From assembly GCA_009840005.1 (NCBI GenBank), contig VXOR01000098.1, forward strand, positions 1 to 64,000: 64,000 nt of DNA. The letters are read 5' to 3'. Within the stretch, counting starts at the first letter, position 1. Each line of letters starts with the position of its first letter. Below, piece by piece: positions 27,700 through 36,022 of this stretch. Source of the stretch: Gemmatimonadota bacterium. GTDB taxonomy: Bacteria > Latescibacterota > UBA2968 > UBA8231. The notes beneath the pieces were generated by a model that did not search any database, was not told the DNA's origin, and saw only the letters and a program-made list of their open reading frames with translations. The position numbers and the translations under genes were made by a program.

Positions 27700-27959
27700 T
27701 CCACATTCCAGCCGGAATTGCCCAACAAATAGAGATTGATGGGGAATTTGTCGATTGGTATTGGTTCCCCAGTTACGCCATCATTACTCGGGATGCGCTG
27801 CTCAGCCGCGATGGCCCGGACGGGCTCGACTTGAATGACTACGACGTCACCATCTGTGTGGGGTGGACGGGTGTCGATGAAGGCAATCAGCTCTGGGTCG
27901 CGCTCTATACGTTCGACGACTTCAATAAATGGGGGGCATCCGACCTGCGGATGCCCCCC
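27700..27959 (+). pseudogene. Fragment of a secreted glycan/DOMON-like protein
   Basis: A plus-strand frame through the otherwise gene-free 27543-27992 interval reads IEIDGEFVDWYWFPSYAI, then DGLDLNDYDVTICVGWTG and LWVALYTFDDFNKW, the pattern of a CBM9/DOMON-like secreted domain. Just before it, in another frame, comes a leader-like stretch (ILVLSLAALLGAAPS) ending at a TAG, so the two halves seem separated by a frameshift. After FNKW the frame runs into a hairpin and then antisense to the Cache gene, so the rest of the domain is missing. I regard it as a truncated, frameshifted remnant; homology is judged by eye only. Confidence 0.4.
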
Positions 27960-27960
27960 A
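27930..27960 (-). terminator. Perfect 13-bp hairpin after the Cache gene row
   Basis: 27930-27942 pairs perfectly with 27948-27960 around a five-base loop (TGGGGGGCATCCG arms). On the minus strand it lies 33 bases after the stop of the gene ending at 27993 and is followed by ATTTATTG, which fits a Rho-independent terminator though the U-run is weak. Confidence 0.6.
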
Positions 27961-27992
27961 TTCAGTTGCTTATCGCTCGTTTAAGTGCGTTT

Positions 27993-28556
27993 CTAAAAGT
28001 GACTTTTGAGCTGTCCCCAAGACTGGCTTTCAACTGCCGTAGCAGCGGATTCCGGAAAAAAGCCAGCGCCCAAGACAAAATCTTGGCCGAGAGCGGAGTA
28101 GGGGATGGCGTAGCTCACTTTAGGCGAGCCGGTGTCTCCTTCTATCTGCGGATCGGGCCAAAGATATTCGACGTACCCGCCTCCCTCAGCCGCCACTGCG
28201 ATGAGCTCTTGGACAATTTTGACCCCGTTGGCGTCTTCGAGGTCAATCAAGTTTTGGCCTTCGAGGCTTGGATCCGCTCCGTGCAGGATGAAGAGACCTT
28301 CAGTGGTAAAAAGAAAGAGGTAAATAGAGCCCTGCTTCCAAGGCCCTTCGGTTCTGAATTCCTGCAAGATAGCCAGATACTCGGGAAGGCTTGAGGCTTG
28401 ATCCCCGTACGCCTTTGCCGCGAGTACAAAGGCTTTTAGGGTTTCCCGGTCCACCACATCACTAGCCGTTACCTCTGGGTCTTGGGCGATAGCCGGATGC
28501 GCGGCGGACAAGAGACTGGCCAGCGCCAGCATGAGTGCTGCGGTCAGACGCTTCAT
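27993..28556 (-). CDS. Secreted single Cache-domain protein
   Basis: A 187-residue protein: signal peptide 1-24 (LMLALASLLSAAHPAIAQ), then one Cache-type sensory domain with VTASDVVDRETLKAFVLAAK, an LFLFTTEGLFILHGAD strand pair and GGGYVEYLWPDP. Such domains normally sit outside membrane receptors and bind small ligands; here there is no membrane anchor or signalling module, so it may be a free periplasmic ligand-binding protein. GGAGATCATC precedes the ATG. It is the last of three tandem paralogues (the others at 28603 and 29686) on the minus strand, each with a near-identical leader and ribosome site. Confidence 0.8.
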   Translation of the reverse strand: MKRLTAALMLALASLLSAAHPAIAQDPEVTASDVVDRETLKAFVLAAKAYGDQASSLPEYLAILQEFRTEGPWKQGSIYLFLFTTEGLFILHGADPSLEGQNLIDLEDANGVKIVQELIAVAAEGGGYVEYLWPDPQIEGDTGSPKVSYAIPYSALGQDFVLGAGFFPESAATAVESQSWGQLKSHF

Positions 28557-28602
28557 GATGATCTCCTCTCTTTTGCTAATTCTGTAATGCGTGTCCTACT
28601 AG

Positions 28603-29655
28603 CTAAAAGTCGCTTTTGAGCTGTCCCCAGGACCGTCCTTCCACCGCTGTAGCGTCTCCCGTATATATCCCAGCACCGACGACAATCTCCCGGCCAGCTC
28701 TCGTGGTAAAGGATTGGGCGTAACTAATTTTGGGCGAACCGGTGTCTTCGTCTCCCGTTACTGACGGATCATCGAGGTAGTATTCGACGTAGCCGCCCCC
28801 TGCTCTAGCTGCCTTGATGAGTTCTTGGACGACCTTGACCCCGTTGATGTCCTCAGAGTCGAGCACGGTCCGGGCTTCCTGTGTCCGATTCGCTCCGTGA
28901 AAAATCACGTATCCGTTCGTGGTAAAGATGAACAGGTAGATGGAGCCATGCCGCCAATCTCCTTCTTCTGCTCTGAAGACGTTCAGGATGTCCCTGTAGC
29001 GCTCGACGCCATGCTCCTGCAATGCGGCGACATAGGCCTGAAGTGCTCCTATTACAAAAACCCGGAGGCTTTCGAGGTCTGTAACGTCGGCGGCTGTCAC
29101 CTCCGGAGTCGGAATGAGCGAGAGGTCGTACACGGGCGGAGGAACATGTGATACATCCTGATAAAATCCTCCAATCAGGACGTTCGTGTTGTCGTATGCC
29201 TGGCCGGAAAACTGGGTGGCATAGGCGATCTTGGGGGTGTCTTCGTCCCCTTCCTGCGCTGGATCGTCCCAGTAATACTCAACGTGGCCGCCTGTCTCCG
29301 AGGCGGCGATGAGATCCTGCACGACTGTATTCCCACGATCGTCTTCGAGCGCAAGGAGGTTCTTATCTCCCGCATCCTCATCGTCGGCGTGGAACAAGAC
29401 GGTCCCTTCATCGCTCAGTAGAATGAGGTACAGGTCCCCGTGCCTCCAGTCTCCTTCTTTTCTGAGGGTGGCGATAAACGGTGCCAGCAGTTCTGTCCCC
29501 TCGTTTATCTCCTCAATGCGCGTTTTCGCACCTTCCACGAAGGCTTTTAGCGTTTCCGCGTCCACCACTTCGCTGGCGGTTACCGCCGGAGATTGGGCCG
29601 CGGTGGGTGCGAGGCTGGCTAGCCCCAGGATGAGTGCTGCGATCAGATGCTTCAT
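28603..29655 (-). CDS. Secreted protein with two tandem Cache domains
   Basis: A 350-residue paralogue. Signal peptide about 1-20 (LIAALILGLASLAPTAAQ). Residues about 22-165 and 185-345 are two copies of the same Cache domain: each starts VTA(S/A)(E/D)V(V/T)D, has an LILLSDEGTVLFHAD or LFIFTTNGYVIFHGAN strand pair, and a GG(H/Y)VEYY(W/L)DDP block. Both halves have a G(D)EDT-PKI-YA ending. No transmembrane anchor or enzymatic output follows. It shares spacing and ribosome site with its neighbours and is probably cotranscribed with them (29 bases from the upstream gene, 46 to the downstream one). Confidence 0.8.
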   Translation of the reverse strand: MKHLIAALILGLASLAPTAAQSPAVTASEVVDAETLKAFVEGAKTRIEEINEGTELLAPFIATLRKEGDWRHGDLYLILLSDEGTVLFHADDEDAGDKNLLALEDDRGNTVVQDLIAASETGGHVEYYWDDPAQEGDEDTPKIAYATQFSGQAYDNTNVLIGGFYQDVSHVPPPVYDLSLIPTPEVTAADVTDLESLRVFVIGALQAYVAALQEHGVERYRDILNVFRAEEGDWRHGSIYLFIFTTNGYVIFHGANRTQEARTVLDSEDINGVKVVQELIKAARAGGGYVEYYLDDPSVTGDEDTGSPKISYAQSFTTRAGREIVVGAGIYTGDATAVEGRSWGQLKSDF

Positions 29656-29685
29656 GATGGTCTCCTATCCTTGGTGAGTTCGGTG

Positions 29686-31326
29686 TTACTTGAGGTAGAG
29701 CAGCCGCTGTGTCTGCTCCCCGCCGGGATAGCTCAGGCGGGTGATATAGACCCCTGACGATAGGGTGCCGCCTTGCTGGTCGCGGGCATCCCACTGGGCT
29801 TGGTAGGAGCCAGCGGCTTGGTACTGATCCACCAACGTGCGCACCGGCTGGCCTAGCACATTGTAGATTACCAACTGCACTGGGCCGGCACTGGACAAGC
29901 GGTAGGCAATCTGGGTGGCGCTATTGAAGGGGTTGGGCACATTAGGTGCCAGACCGCTGGTTGCTACCACGGCTTTGGCTGCGGCTAGTTGTTCGACGTG
30001 TACGACCCTCATGCCGCCGCCCAGCGTCAATTCCAAGACTTGGCGTTGGGCGCGATTGAGGGGAATGCTGTGCCACTGGCCGACGATCTCGCCGACGGCG
30101 TTGCGGGCGCGCGCCCGATAGTAACCACTCACCCCACGTGTGCTGGAGATAGTCAGGGATACGTGGCCAGTAGCATCGGTGAACGCGTTCCAAGCGTAAT
30201 TGGACTGGCGGCCGGCGATGGCGCGAGAAAACTCGACGGCCAATCCTTCGACGGCGTCGCCCAAGACCGTTGCTTCTACTTCCGTGCGGGTAACAGTCCT
30301 CAGGGCACGGTCGGGGGCACCAGTATAGAACCCGGCACCTAAGACATATTCCCGACCTTGGAACGTGAACAGCTCTGCATAGCCCACCTTGGGCGAGCCG
30401 GTGTCTTCGTCTCCTGGCACCGCCGGATCGTCGAAGTAATACTCGAGAAAGCCGCCGCCCGCCTTGGCCAGCTTGATGAGTTCCTGGGTGACCTTGATTC
30501 CGTTGATATCCTCCCAATCGGTCGCATCCCTCAGCTCTCGCGCCCGGTCGGCACCGTGGAAAATTACATGGCCCTCTGTGGTGAAAAGAAAGAAGTAAAT
30601 GGACCCCTGCCTCCACGGCCCGCCTTCTTCTCGGAAGATATCCAGATGTTGCAGGAGCTCATCGATCCCGAATTCTTCCAGAGCATTGAAATAACTGTCC
30701 CGCGTCCCGTGTACAAAGGCCCTGAGGGTTGCTCGATCTACCACGTCAGCGGCCGTGACCTCGGGGGGGTGGATTATCGACGGATCGGAGGTCGCCGCAA
30801 CGGCTTGCGAAGGGTCTTGGTAATAGCCGCCAATCAGGATCACCGTGGTAGCCGTTGTGCCGGAGAGATAGCTGGTGGCGTAGGCGATCTTGGCGTCCTC
30901 TTCGTCCCCCTCCTGCGCTGGATCGTCCCAGTAGTACTCGACGTGGCCTCCGCCCATATTGGCTGCCGCGAGGAGGTCTTGCACCACTTTATTCCCACGG
31001 GCGTCTTCTGCTTCGTACAAGCTCTTGCCGTTGGCAGTTGCGTCATCAGCGTGAAAGATCACCGTGCCGTTCGGCAACATGAGAATGAGGTACGTGTTGC
31101 CGTGCTTCCAATCACCCTCGGTACTGATGGCACCAATATAGGGCGCGAAATCGTTGGGATCGGTAAAAGTCTCCGACCATGCCCTTGCGCCTTCTACAAA
31201 GGCTTGCAGCGTTTCCGCATCCACTACCTCGCTGGCCGTTACCTCTGGGGTTTGGGCTACAGCGGGATGCGCGGCGGGCAAGAGGCTGGCTAGCCCCAGC
31301 ATGAGTACTGCTGTCAAACATTTCAT
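29686..31326 (-). CDS. Two Cache domains plus C-terminal T9SS-like sorting domain
   Basis: A 546-residue protein and first gene of the Cache row. Signal peptide 1-24; Cache domains at about 28-175 and 190-335 (ILMLPNGTVIFHAD, FLFTTEGHVIFHGAD); a fibronectin-like beta region at about 345-440; and a C-terminal 85 residues with NVPNPFNSATQIAYRL, VIYNVLGQPVRTLVD and SSGVYITRLSY, the pattern of type IX secretion or FlgD-like C-terminal domains. That would place the protein on the cell surface. Start ATG 31326 has GGAG ten bases upstream. Function unknown; a secreted ligand-binding or adhesive role is inferred. Confidence 0.82.
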   Translation of the reverse strand: MKCLTAVLMLGLASLLPAAHPAVAQTPEVTASEVVDAETLQAFVEGARAWSETFTDPNDFAPYIGAISTEGDWKHGNTYLILMLPNGTVIFHADDATANGKSLYEAEDARGNKVVQDLLAAANMGGGHVEYYWDDPAQEGDEEDAKIAYATSYLSGTTATTVILIGGYYQDPSQAVAATSDPSIIHPPEVTAADVVDRATLRAFVHGTRDSYFNALEEFGIDELLQHLDIFREEGGPWRQGSIYFFLFTTEGHVIFHGADRARELRDATDWEDINGIKVTQELIKLAKAGGGFLEYYFDDPAVPGDEDTGSPKVGYAELFTFQGREYVLGAGFYTGAPDRALRTVTRTEVEATVLGDAVEGLAVEFSRAIAGRQSNYAWNAFTDATGHVSLTISSTRGVSGYYRARARNAVGEIVGQWHSIPLNRAQRQVLELTLGGGMRVVHVEQLAAAKAVVATSGLAPNVPNPFNSATQIAYRLSSAGPVQLVIYNVLGQPVRTLVDQYQAAGSYQAQWDARDQQGGTLSSGVYITRLSYPGGEQTQRLLYLK

Positions 31327-31457
31327 AATGGTCTCCGTGTCTATTGAGGACGTGAATGATATAGAGCTAAGATATGCCCGATCCTACAAAAAATCTATCA
31401 GACAAATCCACCATATCCGCTGCTTCACCGTCTTGCAAAAGCTGATGCCAGCGTGCG

Positions 31458-32900
31458 TCACGGCTGATTCTGGCTGGCCACGTATTGAGATAGGAGGGTG
31501 AGGTTGCGGTTGAAGGTGCGGCAGGAGATGACTTGGGTGACGATGGGAGCATGGCGGTCTTCAGGGTTGCGCAGGCGGCCTTCTTCTAGCCAGCGGCCCG
31601 CTGGGTCGAGGGTGTCGATGATGGCTTGGATCTGTTCCGCAGCGACCGGACGCACTTGGGCGCGTTCGGCTAGGATGGTTTCGCGGCCTTCTTTGAGGAT
31701 GCGCTGGTACAGGCTTTCAATGCGATCTGTGCGGTTGCCCACTTTAAAGGCATAGTGCGTCGGCAGGTCTGCATCGCTGTAGGTGAGCGCGTATTCTTTG
31801 GTAAAGTAGAGCGGCCGATTGGTCTGCAATTCGTAGAATCGGGCCATGCGCCCGTCGGGCAATTGCGCTGCTTTGGCCCAGGCCAAGGCAGGGGGAATAG
31901 GTGCGAGAAAGCGCGGCTCGCCGTATGCGAGATAGAGTTCCAACAGGATTTGCATCACGCCAAAGCTCTCGCCGCCGGTGATGGCGGGGGGTTCAAATCT
32001 GCGCGCCCAAGCTGGCTCCATCGCCAAGTTGTACTGCTGCGCCCAAGCCGGTTGTGGATCGGGCATCTGGGCTAGGATAATAAAGTCGCCGCCTCGTTCG
32101 GCTGCGCGTCGCCAGCGCTCGTCGCCGTAGATTTTGTGCGCTTCGATCATGGTTGCAATGACATCGGCGATGGCGTTGTCGTTAAAGGTGTAGTGCGCGA
32201 GGTAGCGCTCTTTGGGGTACTGGCGGGACCAAGTCGCTGGATAGTGCGCCTTTTTGATGGGGAATTGGCTAGGATCGGCCCATTCGCTGTAGCGCTGGGG
32301 CCAAGCGCCGTTGGGGTACTGGGCTTTGAGTAAGGATTCCAGTCCGTAGAGGACAGCGCGGTGTATATCCGCATCGGCAAAGTCGAGGTGCTGATCAACC
32401 CGCATGAGCAAGCGCAGAGCGCTTTGCGTATTGTCGTCGTCCAAGGTGGTGCGGTTGCGGCGTTCGCCAGTCGTGCGGTCGCCCTGTTCGACATCGCGCC
32501 GGTAGTGCCAGTTTTTGCTCGCCTCTGGGTCAAAGTCGATCCGATAGTCCCAACCGCCCGAAGATAGTTGTCCCCAGACTAGGGCTTGCGCCGCCTCGAC
32601 TGCGCCGTTGAGAAATAGGGTGTCGCCGGTGGCTTCGTAGGCTCGGAGGAAAGCCATGCCGACCGCCGGGGTGCCTGGGGGCTGGACCCAGATAGTGGTC
32701 GGCGATGCGATGCCTTCGCCTTGGCGGCGGGTAAAGTCGCTTTGGTAGAGCCAGAGATAGCCGCCGTTGGTGGCCACTTGGCTGCGAAAATAGCGCGTCG
32801 CTTTGACCATGGTCTCCACGGCGGCTTGGTGTAAAATCTCGTCGCTGTGGAGTGGCGCACTGCATAGCATTAGGAGGAATAGCGAGACGATTTTGTGCAT
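31458..32900 (-). CDS. PL10-like pectate lyase
   Basis: A 480-residue secreted protein. Residues 1-19 are a signal peptide (SLFLLMLCSAPLHS). The body matches the alpha/alpha-toroid of pectic acid lyases (family PL10-like): NGGYLWLYQSDFTRRQGEG, GTPAVGMAFLRAYEATGD, SGGWDYRIDF, RTTLDDDNTQSALR (Asp-rich, catalytic region of the family), YPNGAWPQRY and HYTFNDNAIADVI. These enzymes cleave polygalacturonate by beta-elimination. With the sulfatase and DUF5916 genes it supports use of acidic plant or algal polysaccharide. It lies 131 bases downstream of the Cache genes' start, transcribed toward them. Confidence 0.85.
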   Translation of the reverse strand: MHKIVSLFLLMLCSAPLHSDEILHQAAVETMVKATRYFRSQVATNGGYLWLYQSDFTRRQGEGIASPTTIWVQPPGTPAVGMAFLRAYEATGDTLFLNGAVEAAQALVWGQLSSGGWDYRIDFDPEASKNWHYRRDVEQGDRTTGERRNRTTLDDDNTQSALRLLMRVDQHLDFADADIHRAVLYGLESLLKAQYPNGAWPQRYSEWADPSQFPIKKAHYPATWSRQYPKERYLAHYTFNDNAIADVIATMIEAHKIYGDERWRRAAERGGDFIILAQMPDPQPAWAQQYNLAMEPAWARRFEPPAITGGESFGVMQILLELYLAYGEPRFLAPIPPALAWAKAAQLPDGRMARFYELQTNRPLYFTKEYALTYSDADLPTHYAFKVGNRTDRIESLYQRILKEGRETILAERAQVRPVAAEQIQAIIDTLDPAGRWLEEGRLRNPEDRHAPIVTQVISCRTFNRNLTLLSQYVASQNQP

Positions 32901-33051
32901 CCGGTTGCCTTTACGATTTGTCAGCTTAAGATACCTAAATTATCAAAAAAACTGCCAGTGGTTAAAATTTATTGACAAGCTAATGAGGCCAAACGTAGCT
33001 TAACCCCGACAACAGGGCCAACCTTCCCATCCGCCGAAAGAGGGGTGCAAA

Positions 33052-34230
33052 ATGACTACCGAGCAATCTCCGGCACAGGAGACCTACCGCGCCACAGCTT
33101 TTGCCGACTCCAAACCCGAACTCGCCGCTCCCGGGGCCACGCCCGAGCGGTTGGAACACTTGCGAGAGCATGGCTTCGTCATCATCACCGATTTTGTCGA
33201 TAACCCGTGGATCCCCGTGCTCCGCGAGGCCGGCCGCCGCGCCACCGAAGCGTGCGCGCCCGAGCATGGCTACAGCAAGATCGACTGCTCAAAGGGCTAC
33301 GTGCATCGCGCCGGCGGCAATGAGCCGTGGGCGATTCGGGGCCTCATCCATCCGGCCTTTGAGGAGCCTTGCTTTGCCGAGTTCCACGGCTCGGACGATT
33401 TCCTCAATTTCGTCGCCTCTTGGTGCGACGGGCTTGGGCCTGAGGATATGTCGCTGAGTGGTCTGCTGCTGTGGTGCAATCCCCGGCACCACGAGAATGG
33501 GCCGAGTTGGCACCGCGATGTGACGTGGTGGGGCGAGGGTAAGCCCTATTTTTCGCAGCGAGACAACCGAGGGGAAAGCCCGGAGGATTATTCCGAGGAA
33601 GTCGAAAAAGTTCGCTGGGCAGAAATCCGCGCCAATAACGCCAAGTCGCTCACCGAGCGGAACGGCGTGAGCATGTTCTTGGCGCTGGTGGACGACGAGT
33701 GCCACGAACTCATCCCCGGCAGTCACGAGCGCTGGCGCACGCCGTTTGAGCACGATGTGCTCCTGCCGCAATCCATGAAGGACCAAGGGGTGCCGTACAC
33801 GCCTAGTTGGAATAGGAAGGACCCGTTGCCGGGCCAAGTATCGATCCGGCTCAAGCCTGGGGAAGCTCTCATCCGCAATGGGGTCACGATCCACACCGGG
33901 CACACCGTCCCCGAGCGCGAGCGCAACACCTTGTCCATTGGCTGGTCGAAGTGGTCGGGTCCGTTCACTGGGGAGCCGTCAGTGGCGGATGCGCGCAGTG
34001 CTTGGCAGCTCGATCCCGCGGTGCGCGAGGCGTTGCCGTACGATTGGATGCAGACCGCGTGGGACCGTTGGGCTGAGACCCAGAAGTTAGGGGATACGCT
34101 TGAGGATCGGTACGCGGGGTTTGATATCCAGCGCATTAAAGCGGGGGAAGTCGTGGGTTGGCGCAGCGAGTTGGAGCGCCAAGCGGCGGCGGCTGGCGAG
34201 GCGTGGGAGCGGTTTCAAACGGTGGCGTGA
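33052..34230 (+). CDS. Phytanoyl-CoA dioxygenase (PhyH) family protein 1
   Basis: A 392-residue Fe(II)/2-oxoglutarate dioxygenase. The iron-binding HxD is in SWHRDVTWW (His154, Asp156) and the distal His in IHTGHTVPERE near residue 282; a following Arg could bind 2-oxoglutarate. The N-terminus ATPERLEHLREHGFVIITDFV is the common PhyH opening. Family members hydroxylate small organic substrates; in Poribacteria-like genomes they are strongly expanded and their substrates are mostly unknown. The ATG has AGAGGGGTG upstream. A second, distant family member is at 35175-36008. Confidence 0.92.
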   Translation: MTTEQSPAQETYRATAFADSKPELAAPGATPERLEHLREHGFVIITDFVDNPWIPVLREAGRRATEACAPEHGYSKIDCSKGYVHRAGGNEPWAIRGLIHPAFEEPCFAEFHGSDDFLNFVASWCDGLGPEDMSLSGLLLWCNPRHHENGPSWHRDVTWWGEGKPYFSQRDNRGESPEDYSEEVEKVRWAEIRANNAKSLTERNGVSMFLALVDDECHELIPGSHERWRTPFEHDVLLPQSMKDQGVPYTPSWNRKDPLPGQVSIRLKPGEALIRNGVTIHTGHTVPERERNTLSIGWSKWSGPFTGEPSVADARSAWQLDPAVREALPYDWMQTAWDRWAETQKLGDTLEDRYAGFDIQRIKAGEVVGWRSELERQAAAAGEAWERFQTVA

Positions 34231-34282
34231 GGTGCGATAGAGTACATAAGGCTCAATCCCAATAAGTGGAGGGGAATATATA

Positions 34283-34366
34283 GTGGAACTTATTCTTGTT
34301 TTATGTGCCTTAGCAACCGTTGGCGGTTCCGCTGCCATAGTAGGACGGAAATATGGCCCTCGTTAA
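34283..34366 (+). CDS. Possible 27-residue membrane microprotein
   Basis: The 34231-34533 interval has no large gene. Within it a GTG at 34283 opens 27 codons ending at TAA 34366, preceded by GTGGAGGGG about ten bases upstream. The product would be one hydrophobic helix (LILVLCALATVGGSAAIVG) with a basic tail (RKYGPR), as in small membrane or type I toxin-like peptides. No homologue is recognised, so this is a weak call. The rest of the interval, up to the GGAAAGG ribosome site of the next gene, shows nothing clear. Confidence 0.35.
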   Translation: MELILVLCALATVGGSAAIVGRKYGPR

Positions 34367-34533
34367 AAAAGTGGAAAATGCCTCAAAATCTGTACGCACT
34401 GAGGCCGCTCGGCTCGGCAAATCTTAGTATTGAGATGAGAAAGAAGCTCAAATACACTTAAAAAGGCTTTACAGACGACTTCTGAGGTAAAATCGGGTGC
34501 TGTAGTAAAAAGTTCTGATGGAAAGGTCGTCGT

Positions 34534-34881
34534 GTGACAGATATAGGTCGTTTATTTCCCTCAGAGCCGCTAGCATTTATCCGGCGTTGTGTTCAAAATG
34601 ATAGGATAGTCTGGACGTATCATGTGAATATGAGACTTAGAACCAAGAGTATCAGTAGAAAATCGATTATAGATTCTGTACACGCCTATGAAATCATTGA
34701 GTCGTACCCAGACGACAAATACCTACCAAGTTACTTGATATACACGGAACACGCAGGAGAATGTTATCATATTCTCTTCGCGACGGATGTAGAAGACAAA
34801 AACGTCCGGATCGTGACCACATACCGACCAAGTACTCTAGAATGGTTGCCAGACCTAAAAACACGGAGGGCATCACCATGA
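34534..34881 (+). CDS. DUF4258 protein, probable toxin of a TA pair
   Basis: A 115-residue protein with the DUF4258 pattern: an N-terminal helix with IVWTYHVNMRLRTKSISRKSI, a DSVHAYEIIESYPDD segment, then beta strands SYLIYTEHAGECYHILFATD and NVRIVTTYRPSTLEWL. DUF4258 proteins are often encoded beside antitoxins and are thought to be RelE/ParE-like RNA-acting toxins. The GTG at 34534 has GAAAGG seven bases upstream. Its stop overlaps the next ATG (ATGA at 34878), so the two are translationally coupled. Catalytic residues are not established for this protein. Confidence 0.82.
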   Translation: MTDIGRLFPSEPLAFIRRCVQNDRIVWTYHVNMRLRTKSISRKSIIDSVHAYEIIESYPDDKYLPSYLIYTEHAGECYHILFATDVEDKNVRIVTTYRPSTLEWLPDLKTRRASP

Positions 34882-35099
34882 AGTGTCATACCTGCGGAGG
34901 ACGCTTGGAGCCGACTATTTCAGACCTTCCCTTCTGCCTTGGGCCAACCAGTATCGTCGTTATCAAGAAGCTACCTGTGCTGGAATGCACCAATTGTACG
35001 GAGTTCTCCATTGAGGATCCGGTCATGGAAAAGATTGAGAATTTACTTGAGCGGACGGATGAAGCCGCTGAACTCGAAGTCATCGCCTATGCAGCCTAG
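34878..35099 (+). CDS. YgiT-type zinc-finger antitoxin
   Basis: A 73-residue protein starting MKCHTCGGRLEP. Two CxxC pairs (CHTC and CTNC) form the zinc finger typical of YgiT/MqsA N-terminal domains, with the intervening IVVIKKLPVLE strand. There is no HTH domain, as in many short YgiT-type antitoxins that pair with DUF4258 toxins. I start at 34878 rather than at the longer frame at 34761, because GGAGGG lies seven bases upstream and the protein then begins at the conserved MKC. Immediately followed by a terminator. Confidence 0.85.
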   Translation: MKCHTCGGRLEPTISDLPFCLGPTSIVVIKKLPVLECTNCTEFSIEDPVMEKIENLLERTDEAAELEVIAYAA

Positions 35100-35159
35100 A
35101 AAGCTGAAGTGTATCGTTGAGCTTGTTGACGCCTTGAGGACGTTATGCGATGGCTCCCC

Positions 35160-35201
35160 AATCTGCGTTACCCGCTAAGTGGGGTACGCAGATTTCTTTT
35201 T
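35160..35201 (+). terminator. Terminator of the TA pair, overlapping the PhyH stop codon
   Basis: 35160-35173 (AATCTGCGTTACCC) pairs, with one bulge, with 35181-35194 (GGGGTACGCAGATT), then CTTTTT follows: a Rho-independent terminator for the plus-strand TA pair. The opposite-strand PhyH gene ends in the loop (TAG at 35177-35175), so the last seven codons of that gene are encoded by the terminator arm. Confidence 0.75.
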
Positions 35202-36008
35202 GGCTAGCGCCGCTTTACGCTCGATAAATTCCTGCGGTGGGGGCGTCAAGATCGCGCGCTTGCGCTCGTCGATCCCTTGCCATTGGTCGGCGTCCGTTGG
35301 GCTGAAAAAATTATCCGGGCCGGAATAGGCTTCCCCGCACGGCGTGTATTTGTAAAAGAGCGTGGTCCGCGTGCTCGGTGCTGTCCACGGTAGGGTGACG
35401 TGACACAGGGCTTCGGTGAAGATGATGGCCGTGCCAGCGCGGGCCGGCACGCGCGTGACCATTGGATGCACGCCCTTGGACAAATCGATCCACGCTTCCG
35501 GGACGGGATAATGTCCCTTGTGCGAGCCGGCCAAGCAGCCGAATCCACCCCCGTTGCAAACAGTATCCTCCAGTTCGTACGCCACAGTGACCAAGCCGTT
35601 GGAGAACGTTCCGCTGGCGGGATCGCGCTCAAAGTAATGCGTGACTAGCTCGTGCGGCCGATTGGGATCTAGCAAGCGACCGTTGCCGCCGTGTATGGTC
35701 CCTCCGGCGAGATTTTTGTTGAAAGTACCGTGCGTGTGCACGTTGATATGGTCGATGCGGAAGGGGGGGAGCTCTCCGGGGCGTTGGCCACCGTAGATCT
35801 CTGCTAGGATTTCCGAAATTACCGGTACGTCCAGTAAATCGACGAAAGTCTGCGACCAGAAGCCGCCGCGGTCCGCGTGTTGCGAGTGGAGCTCTGGGCC
35901 TTTTGCATCGACGGTAGTCTTGAGGTCTGCAATCTGCTCGGGGGTGATTGCATCCTCTACCGCGAGGAAGCCCCATGTGTCAAAAGCGAAGCGTTGTTCC
36001 GCATCCAT
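35175..36008 (-). CDS. Phytanoyl-CoA dioxygenase (PhyH) family protein 2
   Basis: A 277-residue protein with the PhyH opening FDTWGFLAVEDAITPEQIADL and conserved later blocks (GTIHGGNGRLLDPN, GGGFGCLAGSHKGHYP, GTAIIFTEALCHVTLPW). The distal His is in LCHVTLPW. The usual HxD is not clearly seen: the GGTIHGGNG block may supply the proximal His without the Asp, so either the iron site is atypical or my alignment is off. ATG 36008 is followed within 15 bases upstream by the stop-side of a large secreted protein gene, so the pair are probably cotranscribed. Substrate unknown. Confidence 0.82.
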   Translation of the reverse strand: MDAEQRFAFDTWGFLAVEDAITPEQIADLKTTVDAKGPELHSQHADRGGFWSQTFVDLLDVPVISEILAEIYGGQRPGELPPFRIDHINVHTHGTFNKNLAGGTIHGGNGRLLDPNRPHELVTHYFERDPASGTFSNGLVTVAYELEDTVCNGGGFGCLAGSHKGHYPVPEAWIDLSKGVHPMVTRVPARAGTAIIFTEALCHVTLPWTAPSTRTTLFYKYTPCGEAYSGPDNFFSPTDADQWQGIDERKRAILTPPPQEFIERKAALAKKKSAYPT

Positions 36009-36022
36009 TTTGGCCCGATCCC

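Noticed and set aside
27831..28394. 187-residue plus-strand frame across the Cache gene
   Set aside because: Only its first 35 residues look like a protein domain; the rest is antisense to a secreted Cache protein with leader and ribosome site.
30358..31293. 311-residue plus-strand frame
   Set aside because: Antisense to the two-Cache surface protein; repeats in it mirror the Cache domain duplication.
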